Positions 24,623 to 36,565 of a stretch of DNA of 64,000 bases are shown one piece after another (position 1 is the stretch's first letter; the number at the start of each line of letters is the position of its first letter). The stretch is from Sipunculus nudus (lineage: Eukaryota > Annelida > Sipuncula > Golfingiida > Sipunculidae). A program made the translations under genes and the position numbers. Where the stretch lies: positions 49,705,340 through 49,769,339 of the forward strand of contig CM049322.1 in the NCBI GenBank assembly GCA_026874595.1, in the 5' to 3' direction. The notes below the pieces were generated by a model. It worked only from the letters and a program-made list of their open reading frames with translations, did not search any database and was not told the origin of the DNA.

Positions 24623-25700
24623 GTGAATGATTACAACTCAAATTACTCCGATATTGTGTTGAATATATATTTACGCTTAGACAATAGCATTAACTTGGAT
24701 TGATATTTTCTACTGTTAAGGCAGTATATATTTATGTTTAACCTATTGTTATGTGTAGTACAAATTGAATTCCTGTTTTTATGATAAATTTCGTTCTCGC
24801 GCACATTTATTTGCACAGCATATATTTCACTGTAGGCAAACACACATTTCATCTCACTCTCGTAAACTGTCCTTGAGTGTCCATTGTCATACAAGTAAAT
24901 CTGACATTCACCTTATTATAATTTGTAAATAATTCTTTAGTATATAAAAGTATTTACATATATATTATTTTCAGGGTGCCCAGACGGATTCGAATATATT
25001 TTGCTGAAAGGATCTCCGACAGACAGCGGCTCATTCAATCCTTCTTGTCACAAGGTGGTAATGACTGAAACACACTGGTGGGCAGCAAATAAAATATGTA
25101 AAGACATGGATGCCGGTCTTGTCAGCATTGAAACAGAAGAAGAGCAAACTCATATGGAAAAGGTTCTGGGAAAATATAGAAAGTCAGGTAAAGTTAAATA
25201 ATCATTGGACAAGAATATTAGCAAATAAGATAAGTAATCAGATAAAATGGTGAAAGACAAACCCATACCAAATCAATGAGATAAATGTGGCAGTATTCAG
25301 AATGTTGGCTTTAGTATTAATTCTAATTAAGTAACATTCCCTCAATCATATTACAGATGCATATATATCAACAAAAAAGGAATATAGTACAAATATTAAC
25401 CAAAAAATATTTAAAATAATAATAATAATAATATCCTTTTTAAACGTTCGCATTATACAAACTCTAGTATACTTTAGTAGTAACTAAAATAGGTATGTGA
25501 ATATTTTTTTATTTTGATAATAATAATCATAGATATTTTTGTTACATTTCGATAATAGCGAAAATGGGAGGCCATATGTGGACGTCCGGAAAAGATGGAA
25601 AACGGACAGCCACCGGCAAAAGTTTTGGTTTCACAAATTTCGGAAATCTAGTCTCTACAATGAATTTATTTAACAGATGTGTTTCACTGTTAAATTTCTC
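24458..25700 (+). CDS. C-type-lectin-domain gene, partial (three exons)
   Basis: Exons at 24458-24622, 24975-25187 and from 25559 follow one another in phase. The middle one is clearly the front of a CTLD: CPDGFEYILLKGS, a spaced Cys, HWWAANKICKDMDAGLVSIE and a Glu-rich helix start. The last carries GGHMWTSGKDG, the WTSG strand of the fold. The first is Cys-rich. CTLD proteins bind glycans or proteins and are usually secreted or membrane-bound; they are expanded in molluscs, often with immune roles. No signal peptide exon and no C-terminal WND/Cys part was found, so the gene is incomplete as read. Confidence 0.65.
24975..25187 (+). CDS. CTLD exon (N-terminal half of the lectin fold)
   Basis: The acceptor TTATTTTCAG and donor TCAG/GTAAAG bound 213 nt. 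The conserved CTLD spacing is Cys-Pro-x-Gly-Phe, then Cys before a Trp-Trp-Ala-Ala helix, then Cys, then LVSIE with following acidic residues. This is the most secure part of the gene. Confidence 0.78.
25559..25650 (+). CDS. CTLD gene, following exon
   Basis: Acceptor GATAATAG, then the frame continues AKMGGHMWTSGKDG and KSFGFTNFGN, in the position of the CTLD loop with a WTSG motif. The 3' boundary is unclear; the open frame runs on to 25780 but loses family character. Confidence 0.5.
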
Positions 25701-26214
25701 ATATTTTTGGGCTAGATTTCCCTGTTTCACAAGAAAGTCGTTTTTGTGTGAGAGAAGCGCAAGAAAAAACAGTTCTGCATAACAAAAGCTCTTATATATG
25801 TTATAAAACGGGCCGAAGGTGGAACCTGTTCTTTAAAAAGTAACATGACCAAACTAGGTTTCGCTTTTTAGCTCAGTTAGTTGAAGTTTTAAATTGACCA
25901 AAATATTGCATTAAGGAAAATATGCAATTATATAAACTTCTAGCGCTGATCGAGTTTGAAGAAAGACAAAATATGCATAAATTGGTAAATTGACCATGTC
26001 AGTCAACTTAAAAAAAATTGTTGGTCAGCTAAATGTTTTAAATTTGTCTGATGATGGTTATTTCTGATATTTTATAAAAATATATTTTGTCCTACATGCG
26101 GCGTATTTTTCTTTTTTTTTTCTAACTGTACGCTCAAATCTGCTTGCATCACAGGGTCATGAAAAGTGATCATGCAAGTGAAGTTGCATGCTGACTTTAC
26201 AAATATGAATTGGA

Positions 26215-27129
26215 CTTCCGGTTTATGGCGGCAGCCGGGTAGACGTGCCTTGGCAGCGCTCTGAAAAGTGCCTATAAATATTGCAAGAAATAATGGTTTG
26301 GGATACAATACCTCCTAAAAACAGACAAAGAGCTGGTAAAAAGACTGTTGATACATATATGCTGAGAAAGCACAGTCAAGTATCATCAGAACAGGCGGAA
26401 ACTGGGGTCGATGACAGCGCCAGTGATATTGACATGCCGGATCTGTCTGATGAGAGGTGTTACAGGAACATTATGGAAGCTATTAAATGTCTAAAGACCC
26501 AGGTCAGTGATACCCGTAGTTCCAAAATAGAACATATAACTAAAGAGTTTGAAACCAAACTGGTCTATAGAAAACAGTTTAGAAAATGCGCACGATAGCA
26601 GAGAGGAACTTAAAAAGGAAAATGAAAGTCTGACTGAACAATTATGCACAGAACGATCTGCTAGTGAGGCTGTGGAAAATAAACTGATATGAAGCAAGAT
26701 ATTCTGAATTTAAAACGGCATACAAGAGAATTTAACATCAGAGTTAGTGGCATTCGTGAGGAAAAGAATCAGAATGTTAGAGAAAAATTGGTGGACTTTT
26801 TACACAATCATGATTTAATGCCGGGAGCTGATAAAAGTGAAATTGGCAGAGCAGTAGAATATACACACAGAACTGGAAAAAGAATACCAGGCAATATTAG
26901 ACAGATAATTGCGACATTTCATAGTAGAGAAACGAGAAAAGATATGATATCTAGAGGAAACCGGAGAAGGGAGGACGGCCGAAACTCCGTGCTTGAAGAT
27001 TTCACTAAGGAGGACTATGACCAGAGAATAAAAGCTTTACCCTATATGAGAAAAGCTCACAATAATGGAAAGCGCACACGTTTCACCAGGGGTCAACTTA
27101 TTGTGGAGGGACAGAAAATCCTAGTGTGA
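26215..27129 (+). pseudogene. L1-like LINE ORF1 (RNA-binding protein), broken
   Basis: The ATG at 26293 opens MVWDTIPPKNRQRAG and runs to a stop at 26598. From 26689 another frame reads NIRVSGIREEKNQNV, RTGKRIPGNIRQIIATF and VLEDFTKEDYDQR to 27129. These are the RRM-like and C-terminal domains of L1-type ORF1p, which coats LINE RNA. The missing middle is the coiled-coil part, where the frame shifts at least once near 26.59 kb. The stretch just before the ATG (TTCCGGTTTATGGCGGCAGC) looks like LINE 5' UTR. Confidence 0.72.
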
Positions 27130-27324
27130 CAACATGTACACGAATAATACCATTATTTTATGTTTGAGTTATTCATAACCTTAGCAAAGGATTATTTCTG
27201 TGAGCCAAAACTCGTCTAGTTAACGGTGGTATAGAAGGACCTAACTTCGGCAATACCAGTACAACAAGGGTGACTCCAAGTCTAACCGCTCGAAAAACTA
27301 CCAGAGCGACCCCTATCGACTAAG
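27130..27324. other. Short unassigned stretch after LINE ORF1
   Basis: No gene. It ends at the left copy of the 14-bp direct repeat that brackets the Penelope complex. Confidence 0.4.
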
Positions 27325-27338
27325 TTCTAATTTAACTG
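27325..27338 (+). repeat. Left copy of 14-bp direct repeat (possible target duplication)
   Basis: TTCTAATTTAACTG, identical to 35493-35506. The Penelope-type terminal sequence begins immediately after it. Confidence 0.45.
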
Positions 27339-27545
27339 AGTAAGAGAAGTAGACATATGATACCTAAATGTATACTAGCTGGTGTTGTCACTCTTGACAC
27401 AAGCTTTCGGGGATACAGCGCCCTTCTTCAGGTATAAATGAAGCCTGGTAGTTGTTTCCTGGTGGGTGTTACTGGCTTACAGGATTTGTTCTCTATGGTC
27501 TTGTAATGCCTATTGTTCTTGTAGTGCATGTGTCGCTGGGATCAG
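27339..27545 (+). repeat. Penelope-like terminal sequence, inverted copy
   Basis: About 205 bp that matches the reverse complement of 32430-32627 at roughly 85-90% by eye, including AGCTGGTGTTGTCA, GACACAAGCTTTCG and GTTTCCTGGTGGGTGTTACT. Inverted or tandem terminal copies are a known trait of Penelope-like elements. Confidence 0.6.
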
Positions 27546-27646
27546 AGGATTACTTCTTGGTGTCTGAGCAGAACTTCCTAATCTTGTACGGGTCAATCAG
27601 TGTACACTGTGTTTACATTACAGAATGTGCAAGTGTAAACATTAAG

Positions 27647-30600
27647 ACAAGTGACCCATTGGTCAAAACGCTCAGCTGACTGGGAAGAGATTCGCAAAAG
27701 GAAATTTTATACCCATTCAACTAAAGCATCAAACACATTAACCAACAGGCCAAGACTGTGTCTGCATTTATATATATTTCAAAAATAGAGAAAAAATGCG
27801 TAAACTTAAAAAAAAATACAGGTGGTTCCACCAGTCTTCAGAAACTAATAAAAACACTTAATGGTCAATATACATGCAAAGAATCATGGTGTATCAAGCT
27901 TTTGTATCAAATTTTCCATTATTCTGAGGGATACTTCGGAGTCCTATAGCTTAAAGGATATGGGTATCAGAGACCTAATTTCAGGTTTCCACAGATTCTT
28001 TTCATAGGCCTCCTTGTATGATAAGAATGAAGATTCTAGGTCTAGTTGTTACTATTTGTACCCTGTTGACAGATAACCACATCTTTAAAGGTCTCAAAAA
28101 TAAGAGAAAAAAAATCGTAAAAAATAGAGGTGGCGCATCCAGTCTGCAGAAACTGATGGAGCATCTCATGATCAATATGTATGCGAAAAATCATGACCAT
28201 CAGTGTTGGAGTTATGAGATACTGCAGTTTTTGTATGAAATTTTTCATTATTCGGGGGGGGGGGGGGGGGGTATTTTGGAGCCATACAGCTTAAAGTATA
28301 TGGGTAACAGAGACCTAATTTCAGGTTTCCATGAAGACCTTTCATGGGTCTCCCTGTGTGTCAGGAATGAAGATTCTAGGTCCAGTTGTTATGATTTGTG
28401 CCCTGTTAACAGATGTTCACATTTTTAAAGGTCTCAAAAATAGAGAAAACAATTCTTAAAGAATCGAAAAATACAGGTGGCGCCACAAGCCTGCAGAAAC
28501 TGATGAAACATCTCATTATCAATATGTATGACAAAAATCATGACCATCAGTGATGTAGTTAATGAGATATTGATGTTTTTGTATGAAATTTTTGACTATT
28601 CTGGGGGTACTTTGGGGCTCCATAGCTCAAAGGATATGGGAACGGAGACCTAATTTTTTATTTCCATGGAAACTTTTCATAGGTCTCTTACTGTGTCAAG
28701 AATGAAGATTCTAGGTCCAGTCTTTACGATTTGTTCCTAGTTAACAGATGTACACATTTTTAAAGGTCCCAAAATAGAGAAAAAAATCGAAAAAATCGAA
28801 AAATTCAGGTGGCGCCACCAGTCTGCAGGAACTGATGGAACATCTCATGATTAATAGGTATGCCAAAAGTCATGACCATCAGTGATGTAATTAATGAGTT
28901 ATTGAAGTTTTTGTATGAAATTTTTGACTATTCTGGGGAATACTTTGGGGCCCCATAGCTCGAAGGATATGGGTAACAGAGACCTCATTTCTGGTTTCCT
29001 AGGAGTTTTTTCATGGCCCTCTCAGAATGTCAAGTTACAAGTTATTAGGTCCAGCGGTTACGAATTGTGCCAGGTTAACGGACGGACGGACAGACAGACG
29101 GACGTATGGACGGACGGACGGACAGACAGACGGACGATGGACAAAGGGTGATCGCTTTAGCTCAGATGATTTACAGTCATCTGAGCTAAAAATGGTGGCG
29201 GCACATGCAGCCATTTTTGCACAGCGTCCATCTGATTGCCTGCTGTGGGATAAAATCACTCATATCTCTGCAGTGGTTTGACTTTCCAACATGAAATTTT
29301 GCATGTGTATACATCTTGGATAATTTCTTGTTCAAATAACAGGTGGCGCCACCTTCAATCATGTTTATGTGGCAGAGATCCATTCTAATATGTATCACAT
29401 GTAACTCTATTTCCCCTTGCCACTTAATCCATGCCTCACTTCACCCGTCCTTCTCTGATTTTGGCGGATACAGGTAGTCGCTTGTCGACTACCCGTATTC
29501 TAGTTGAAACAATAATTTTGTAGAAGAACAGTTTTGCAGTAATAATGGCCATAAGGCCAACTAAAGCTTTCCTGATATGATTGAAAGAACTATGTCCTAA
29601 GATAATTCTTTTGAAAAATTGAACGAATCAACTTGACATTTTCATCATAAACATTTTAAGCTGAAAAGGTTAAAATTATGAGGTTTTTGCCTATAAACTA
29701 GTGGCGCATGGGCCATGACGCTCAGCTGAATGTCAGGAAAGTTGAAGAATGAGCAAAATGACTGCCAGAGTGCAAAAAAATCATGAATTTTGTGAAGAGT
29801 ACTTAGAAAACGGTTTTAGTGGGCTTTTGGACAGATGGCCACTTCATTTGAAGGTCTCATAAACAGAAAAAAATGTGTAAAATTTAAAAAAAAAATAAAG
29901 GAAGTGCCACCAGTCTGCAGGAACTGATGAACACTCCATGATTAATATATATCCAAAGAATCATGGTTATTAATATACTGGGAATTTTGTATCACATTTT
30001 GATTCGGGGGGGGGGGGACTTCAGAGCCCCCATAGCTTGAAGGATATGGGTATGATTATTTGGGGAAAGGTGGGGGGGGGGGGGGGGGGGAATTATGAGC
30101 CAAACAACTAACAGTGACCTAACTTCAGATTCCCAAGAAGATTTTTCATGGACCTCCCTAGATGTCAAGTATAAAGATTCTAGGTCAAGAGGTTACCAAT
30201 TGTGCCCTGTTACAAGATGAGGTTTAATCCGAAGGTCTAAAAATAGATAAAAACAAGGATATTTGCCTAGAACCTCCAAGGATATTGTGTTAGAAGATTC
30301 TACGCCTAACAGATATGATTTGTGCCCATCTGACATTCAGGGTGCTCAAAATCATGTTTTCCGCCTGTAGGTCACAAAATATACGTCATCATGATCTATA
30401 TAAGGATCACAAGGAGATTTGCCTAGGAACTCACTGGATGTACAGTTAAAAGTTTCTAGGTCTAACGGTTATGATTTGTGCCCTGTTAACGGCCGGACTG
30501 ATGCCGGACAAAGGGTGATCGCTATAGCTCAGATGACTTACAGTCAGTTGAGCTAAAAATCGAAAAATATTCAGGTGGCACCACCAGACTGCAGAAACTG

Positions 30601-31620
30601 ATGAAACATTCCATGATCAATATCCATGCAAAGAATCATGGTGATTAATGCAATAGCTGTTCAGGTACTTGAGCTTTTGTATCAAATTTTCCATTATTCT
30701 GGGGGGTGCTTCGGAGCCCCATAGCTCAGAGGTGATGGGGAACAGAGACGTAATTTAAGGTTTCCAAGGGGACTATTCATGGGCTTCCCTGCATGTCAAC
30801 AGAGCAGATTCTAGGTCGAGTCGTTATAATTTGTGCCCTGTAAACAGATGACCACATCTTAAGGTCTAAAAAATAGAGAAAAACATTCGTAAAAATAAAA
30901 AAATACAGGTGGCACCACCAGACTGCAGAAACTGATGAAACATTCCACAATCAATATCCATGCAAAGAATCATGGTGATTAATACAATATTTGTTCAGAT
31001 ACTTGAGCTTTTGTATCGAATTTTCCATTATTCTAGTGGGGGGGGGGGGGGATGTACTTCAGAACCCCATAGCTCAGAGGTTATGGGTAACAGAGACCTA
31101 ATTTCAGGTTTCCACAGAGACTTTTCATGGGCCTCCCCGTAGGTCAAGTGAGAAGATTCTAGGTTCAGTCGTTACGATTTGTGCCCTGTTAACAGATGAC
31201 CACATCTTAAGAGGTCTCAAAAATAGAGAAAAAAATCGAAAAAATCGGAAAAATATAGGTGGCGCCACCAGACTGCAGAAACTGATGAAACACTCCATGA
31301 TCAATATCCATGTAAAAAATCATGGTGATCACTGCATTAGTGGTTCAGATAATTGAGCTTTGTATCAAATTTTCCACTATTCTGGGGTGTACTTCGGAGC
31401 CCCATAGCTCAAAGAATATGGGTAACAGAGACCTAATTTCAGGTTTCCAAGGAGATTTTTTATGAACCTCCCAGGATGTCAAGTTACAAGATTTTAGGTC
31501 CAGCAGTTACAGTTTGTGCCCTGTTAACGGACGGACGGCCGGACGGCCAGACGACCGGAAGGACGACGGACAAAGAGTGATCGCTATAGCTCAGATGAGT
31601 TACAGTCAGCTGGTCTAAAA
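27647..31620 (+). repeat. Array of about 330-bp repeat modules with poly-G tracts
   Basis: About eight modules follow each other. Each has AAAATAGAGAAAAA, AGGTGGCGCCACCAGTCTGC, CATGATCAATATGTATG, CCATTATTCTGGGG, CAGAGACCTAATTTCAGG and GATTCTAGGTCCAG, in this order. Complete ends (GACGGACGGACAG tract, then GATCGCTATAGCTCAG and CAGCTGAGCTAAAA) occur at about 29189, 30556 and 31620; starts of type TGACCCATGGGCC occur at 27655 and 29700. No coding content. The 60-136 codon frames over the array are spurious. Confidence 0.8.
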
Positions 31621-31647
31621 ATTAAAATTTGTACAAGCATTTTGAAT

Positions 31648-32430
31648 CTAGTGGCCTAATTTTTTAAATTTTGTGAGGAACCCATTGTCCCTGTTTAGTC
31701 CTTCCTGAATGCAGTTGAATTTTTCAATGAATTTCAGCTCCCAAATTCTTCTCAAGTGGGTGTCTGGGAAGTGTCCCTTTAAGACACATATTTTCATGTC
31801 GGAGGCTGTGTCCATCCTTTGAAAAATGGTTTCCGATTGGTACATAGGTGTTCTTAGAGTTTATAGATTGTCTATGGCCATTTATGCGTTGTCTCAGGGT
31901 CTGGCCTGTCTCTCCTATGTATGTTGTTGTAGGGCAGATCTTGCATTGTATGTAGCACACCAATCCCCTAGATTCGCAGTTAAACTGACCCTGTACGTTG
32001 TGAATGTGGTTATTGTTCTTTAGGTTTTCTCCTGTGGTTATTAGGGCACATGATTTGCATCTGGCCTTGTTACAATGGAATGTGCCAATTTTCATCTAGA
32101 TGAGAGGACTCCTGTTATGTACAAGGGTTTGTCGGAGGTTTTTTGGTTGTCTGTATGATATCATTAGTATTTCATTGAAAAAGTTTTGTTAGCTCATTGT
32201 CCGTCTATAGGATTGGTTGTAGTTCCTTGATGATTTGGTTAAGTGGGCGTAGCGAACGATGGTTCGTGATAACCAGTGGAAATCGTAGGTTTTCTGTTTT
32301 TTTCCCAGGTATAAATTTTATACCGCGGGATTGTGGTGGCTCTCGTCATCTTGGTCTATTGTTTTTGGTCTGTATCCAAGGTTTTTGAATATTGATCTGA
32401 GGTGTTGTACCTGGTTGTCTCTGTCCCAAC
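31648..32430 (-). pseudogene. Penelope-like element, RT tail and GIY-YIG endonuclease, broken
   Basis: Read on the minus strand, a thumb-like part (HLRSIFKNLGYRPK) and the linker motif YRQPKNLRQTLVHNRSP lead, after a stop, into 32095-31724. That part has a Cys cluster (FHCNKARCKSC), then GLVCYIQCKICPTTTYIGET and LRQRINGHRQS: the GIY-YIG nuclease of Penelope-like elements, which nicks target DNA. The frame shifts again near 31.74 kb and the tail continues as RRIWELKFIEKFN. The RT palm is missing, so the element is 5'-truncated and dead. Confidence 0.78.
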
Positions 32431-32627
32431 GACACATGGACTACAATAACAATAGGCATTACAAGACCAAAGAGAACAAATCTTGTAAGCCAGTAACACC
32501 CACCAGGAAACAACTACCAGGCTTCATTCACACCTGAAGAAAGGAGCTATACCATCGAAAGCTTGTGTCAAGAATGACAACACCAGCTAGTCTACATTAA
32601 GGTATCATATGTCCACTTCACTTACTC
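32430..32627 (-). repeat. Penelope-like terminal sequence, second copy
   Basis: Directly upstream of the truncated RT frame and in inverted orientation to 27339-27545. It stops at the end of the 2.85 kb TIR element. Confidence 0.6.
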
Positions 32628-32632
32628 ATATA

Positions 32633-35482
32633 TGGGTCATTCCGCAGTAAAATGAGCAATTACCTATATATCTGGTCTCTCCTCATTCATTCATCAGCAA
32701 GTAGTTAAAGGTTTTACACAAATACATATAGTTAAATACCTTGGCATGGGTTCTCCATCCATCCAAACTGAGATAATAAAGGATGGATTATTACTTGTGC
32801 AGGCCCATCCCAATATATGCACTTTCAGACAAATAGCATGTCTCCTGAGCAAGGAGCTAATATATTAGGTCATTTGGTAGAGTAGATAAAGAACTCATTC
32901 ATTATCTTAATTAGCTAAATTAAAATATACAATAAGGTGTTCAGATTCCATTGTTGCTTGAAGCAACTGTTGCCACTAACTTTTTTTTGCGAGTATTTCT
33001 GATCTGTCCCCCAGTTTTGAGTCAACTCCGTCACAAAAAGAATTATATCCAAGCAAATTGACAGTTACATATTTATATCTATACAAAGCCAAATATAAAA
33101 TGTTGCATGGACATACTTTATCCATGAAACACTGTTTTATACATAACATGTATCTAGTATCAGAAATGGAACCCTTTATGTCTTCATCCTGGAGGGTGGA
33201 AAATTAACGTGTCAACTCCGTCACAGCTTTTTCACCCTCATAAATAGATAAATGGGTAAAATGTTATTATGTTCAAGAAAAACATGTGTTTTTTGTTCAA
33301 AATCTTTAATAACTTGCTTATAACGTGATTTTCAAAAAAATTATAAATTAAAAATCAAGCATTTGTCAACTCCATCACAGTCAACTCCGTCACGTGATGG
33401 AGTTGACATGTCTGTATTTTGAGCACTGATTACTTAACAAAGCTTTCACCATTATTATATATACAAATATATTGTATATTCCATTAGATTGCAACTATAT
33501 TTTATGTGTAAGCTTAATTATTATTCAATTTATTTAGTTCCAGGCAATATTATTTATTTATGAATTTGCTAACTAATGAAATACAGTTACCCAGCAGAAA
33601 AATCATTGCATTTTGGTATTCTCACCTGATACATCCACTGCTTTTTATGTAACTGAATACTTTCATTTTTAACAGCATGGGCAATTGGCAATCTAAATTA
33701 TTTAAAAATAAAATGAAGCTAGATATGATACAGGGCATTCACTCTTGAAGCCTGTGTTCCATATAATCAATAAAGATATTCTTATGACTCCAGATTCATA
33801 GTGGTTTCATTCTGCTAAAGAGTGTCAGGCCTGTACCTTGAACTACAATATCCAAAGTAATTTAGAATACATTTGCTAGATTTTGACAGCATTTAATACA
33901 TCCTGTCCCAGCAGGAAAACCTAAGCATGTTGCAGCAGACTTGATCAATTATTGTGCTATAATATATTTTTCTCTGTGGACATTAATATGATTTAATTAT
34001 TCATATGTACATTGTATGACACTTGATTGTAGACATGCTGCATAAAATAAAAAAATAAAAACAAATGGTGTCAATTCCTCTTTTCCTGCTAACATGCTGC
34101 TTCTGGTTCCCACAAAAGACAGTGGCAACATAATAACAGAATCTTTTTTGCAAATGCAGACACTGGTGAAGATGACTCCATGACACCTGGTATTGTTCTT
34201 CAGTTTCTGTAAAACCTGTTTCATTGTTAAATGTAACTGTTAATTTGGTTCACTAAATAGTTTTCCACTTTTGAACTGGTAATCGAGTACAAACAGAAAC
34301 TTTTGCACTACCTGTAACTCTGTTGTTGAAACATCCAGAGTCAATAGTGCCAATCTTGTTCGATATATTATCTAGTTAGGATGATGAATAATAGCAACTT
34401 CTTGCATCACTTTGGCATATTTGGCAGCTGATGGACAGTTCCAGTCCTCTAGTGGTCAGCAAAAAGAAGGCAAAACTGAATCTACAACCCTTACAAAGAG
34501 CAGCCCCATCTCATCTTTAGGTCTTTTACCCTGTCTCGCCTCCCAGAGATTTCAATGGCCTTTAAAATATTTCAAGACATCTACAGACCCCAAAACTGAC
34601 AAGGAAAAGGAAATTTAAATCAACTGTAGGATGTCTAATCATTTTGAATTACCTGTGCTGTATACTTTAAATATTTTAAACATACAGTCAAGCTGTTTTC
34701 ATTAGTTTGCGGAGAAATATTTAGTTATGCGACAACAGATTTTCTTCTGTCAGCCAGAACTTAGATATGAGCCAATTTATGTGACACAATCAAGTGCTGG
34801 TCAATAAAAAAAATTAAATACCATATAAGGAAATATTTGATCATAGAAGACTTGTGCATGAAAATAATTAAGAGATTTATAAAATCATATGTTAGAGTAT
34901 ACCGGTCAAAAGCCTGTTCTGTCAACTCCATCACAAATACTCATGGTCTTTGCCAGCTAAATATTATCAAGGGAATCATTTAACTACTCAGATTTTTCTG
35001 GTATAAATGTAAATAAAGGAAATCTTGATTTATCTAATGATGATTTAATCTGTTTTTATTAGAATAATTGTCTTTACCTGAGAAAAAGAATTAAAGAAAA
35101 AAATAGTTTTTGATAAAGTTTGCAATTTTCTTAACATTTTTTGTATATACATTGGTCTAATTCATAAGGCAAAGTTTTTTTTAATTTCCAAGGGAGGAAT
35201 GATATTATGCCATTGTCTTGTATTATTTAACTGGTGTCATCTCCTTAAATTTTGTATTTCAGATCAATTAACATAACTGTGACGGAGTTGAAAAAGTGTT
35301 TTACTGAGCTTTGGATGATTGTTATTTTTAAAAAGGACTTTGCTGTTTAAGCTTGGCTTTTATGTGTTAGTGAAACTAGACATCTCTGCCTACATGTGCT
35401 ACAAATTTAAGCCAGATATGACAAAAAAATTTTTTGACCAAGCAGTATAACCAATTTGCCCAATTTACTGTGGAATGACCCA
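32633..35482. mobile_element. 2.85 kb DNA element with TGGGTCATTCC terminal inverted repeats
   Basis: The left end reads TGGGTCATTCCGCAGTAAAA and the right end, on the other strand, TGGGTCATTCCACAGTAAAT, both flanked by TATA. Inside are five direct and two inverted copies of GTCAACTCCGTCAC or a one-base variant. The longest internal frames (minus 34224-33997, plus 34412-34618) have no recognised domain, so it is probably non-autonomous or carries an unrecognised gene. It has inserted at the outer tip of the Penelope terminal sequence. Confidence 0.7.
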
Positions 35483-35492
35483 TATATAGACC

Positions 35493-35506
35493 TTCTAATT
35501 TAACTG
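35493..35506 (+). repeat. Right copy of 14-bp direct repeat
   Basis: TTCTAATTTAACTG; pairs with 27325-27338. Confidence 0.45.
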
Positions 35507-36565
35507 TTCGGTAATTTATGTATTTGAGGACGTATAAGATCCAGGGGTATGAGTGACTATGAGAGTGGACTTGATCTTGTTTATCGCCCAAGCGTCCTTG
35601 TTTCATGTGTATTTCATATAAAGACTGTGAGCTGAAAGGCATGTTACAAATAGATAAAATGTAATACTAAAGTATATAAGATATATTATGCAATGACATA
35701 AGAAACTATGACTAAATACAGCTTTACTCAATTGGAAATCACGGAATCTGGTGGATTGCCAGCTTACTGGTGAACTCCTGAATCCTAAAGTAGTTTATAA
35801 CATAGTGTAAGGCTGTATATGCAAAGTAACATTATTTGACATTATTCTTTCTTTTGCAGTTCATACATAAGACTGTTGATAGTATGTATGTAAATTTATG
35901 GTTTATGTGATAATTGTCTAAAGGAAGGGTTCTTCGTTAATCAATGTTTCATTTTATCAGTAAACGGAAGCATAATTCCATCTTATAAACATACAGACTA
36001 TATTATAGTTCTGCCAGGTTGCCAAAATAATTGCAACAGGGCTATTGACGTTTAAGACATAATTCTTTTTCAGTCTTGCTTTTTAAATTTAAATATTGCA
36101 TTAGTTTCATTATAATGATTTAAGGACCGCTGGGATCTTCATAGTCGTCAAACCACATAAACTGTCAATACTAATTCAGCTTTGTAGTGTAAAGCTTCTT
36201 TCTTCATTTGTTACACTGCTAGATATTGTGATCGACAGTTAACAAGATAGTATCTTATAATTAATAATCTTTGACCCTAGGTCAGTACGTTTCAGATAGG
36301 AACAAGGATATCATCTTGTTCTGGAGGATACAAGTTACCACATGGTTGTGTTCTCTAAGGAGCTGCTGTTTGTTCCATATTCGCTAAAAAAAAGTGGGAG
36401 CAGCAGATTTCTCATGTACTTTTAGTGTACTGTATGATTAGTGAGGATAATACTCACATAAGGATGGGGTAAATTAGGTTTAGGGGTCGGTAAGGAACTG
36501 TGTCCTTTATTCTGTTTCATTGTTGCACTCAACATACAATTTACGAAGTTGTACACATACCTTGA
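35507..36565. other. No gene recognised before LINE ORF2
   Basis: AT-rich sequence without domain-like frames. Confidence 0.4.

Noticed and set aside
27758-31142. Reading frames of 60-136 codons within the repeat array
   Set aside because: They fall in non-coding repeat modules, and poly-G tracts provide the Gly runs.
33997-34224. A transposase in the TIR element
   Set aside because: The two overlapping minus-strand frames have no transposase motif or extended similarity that I can recognise.
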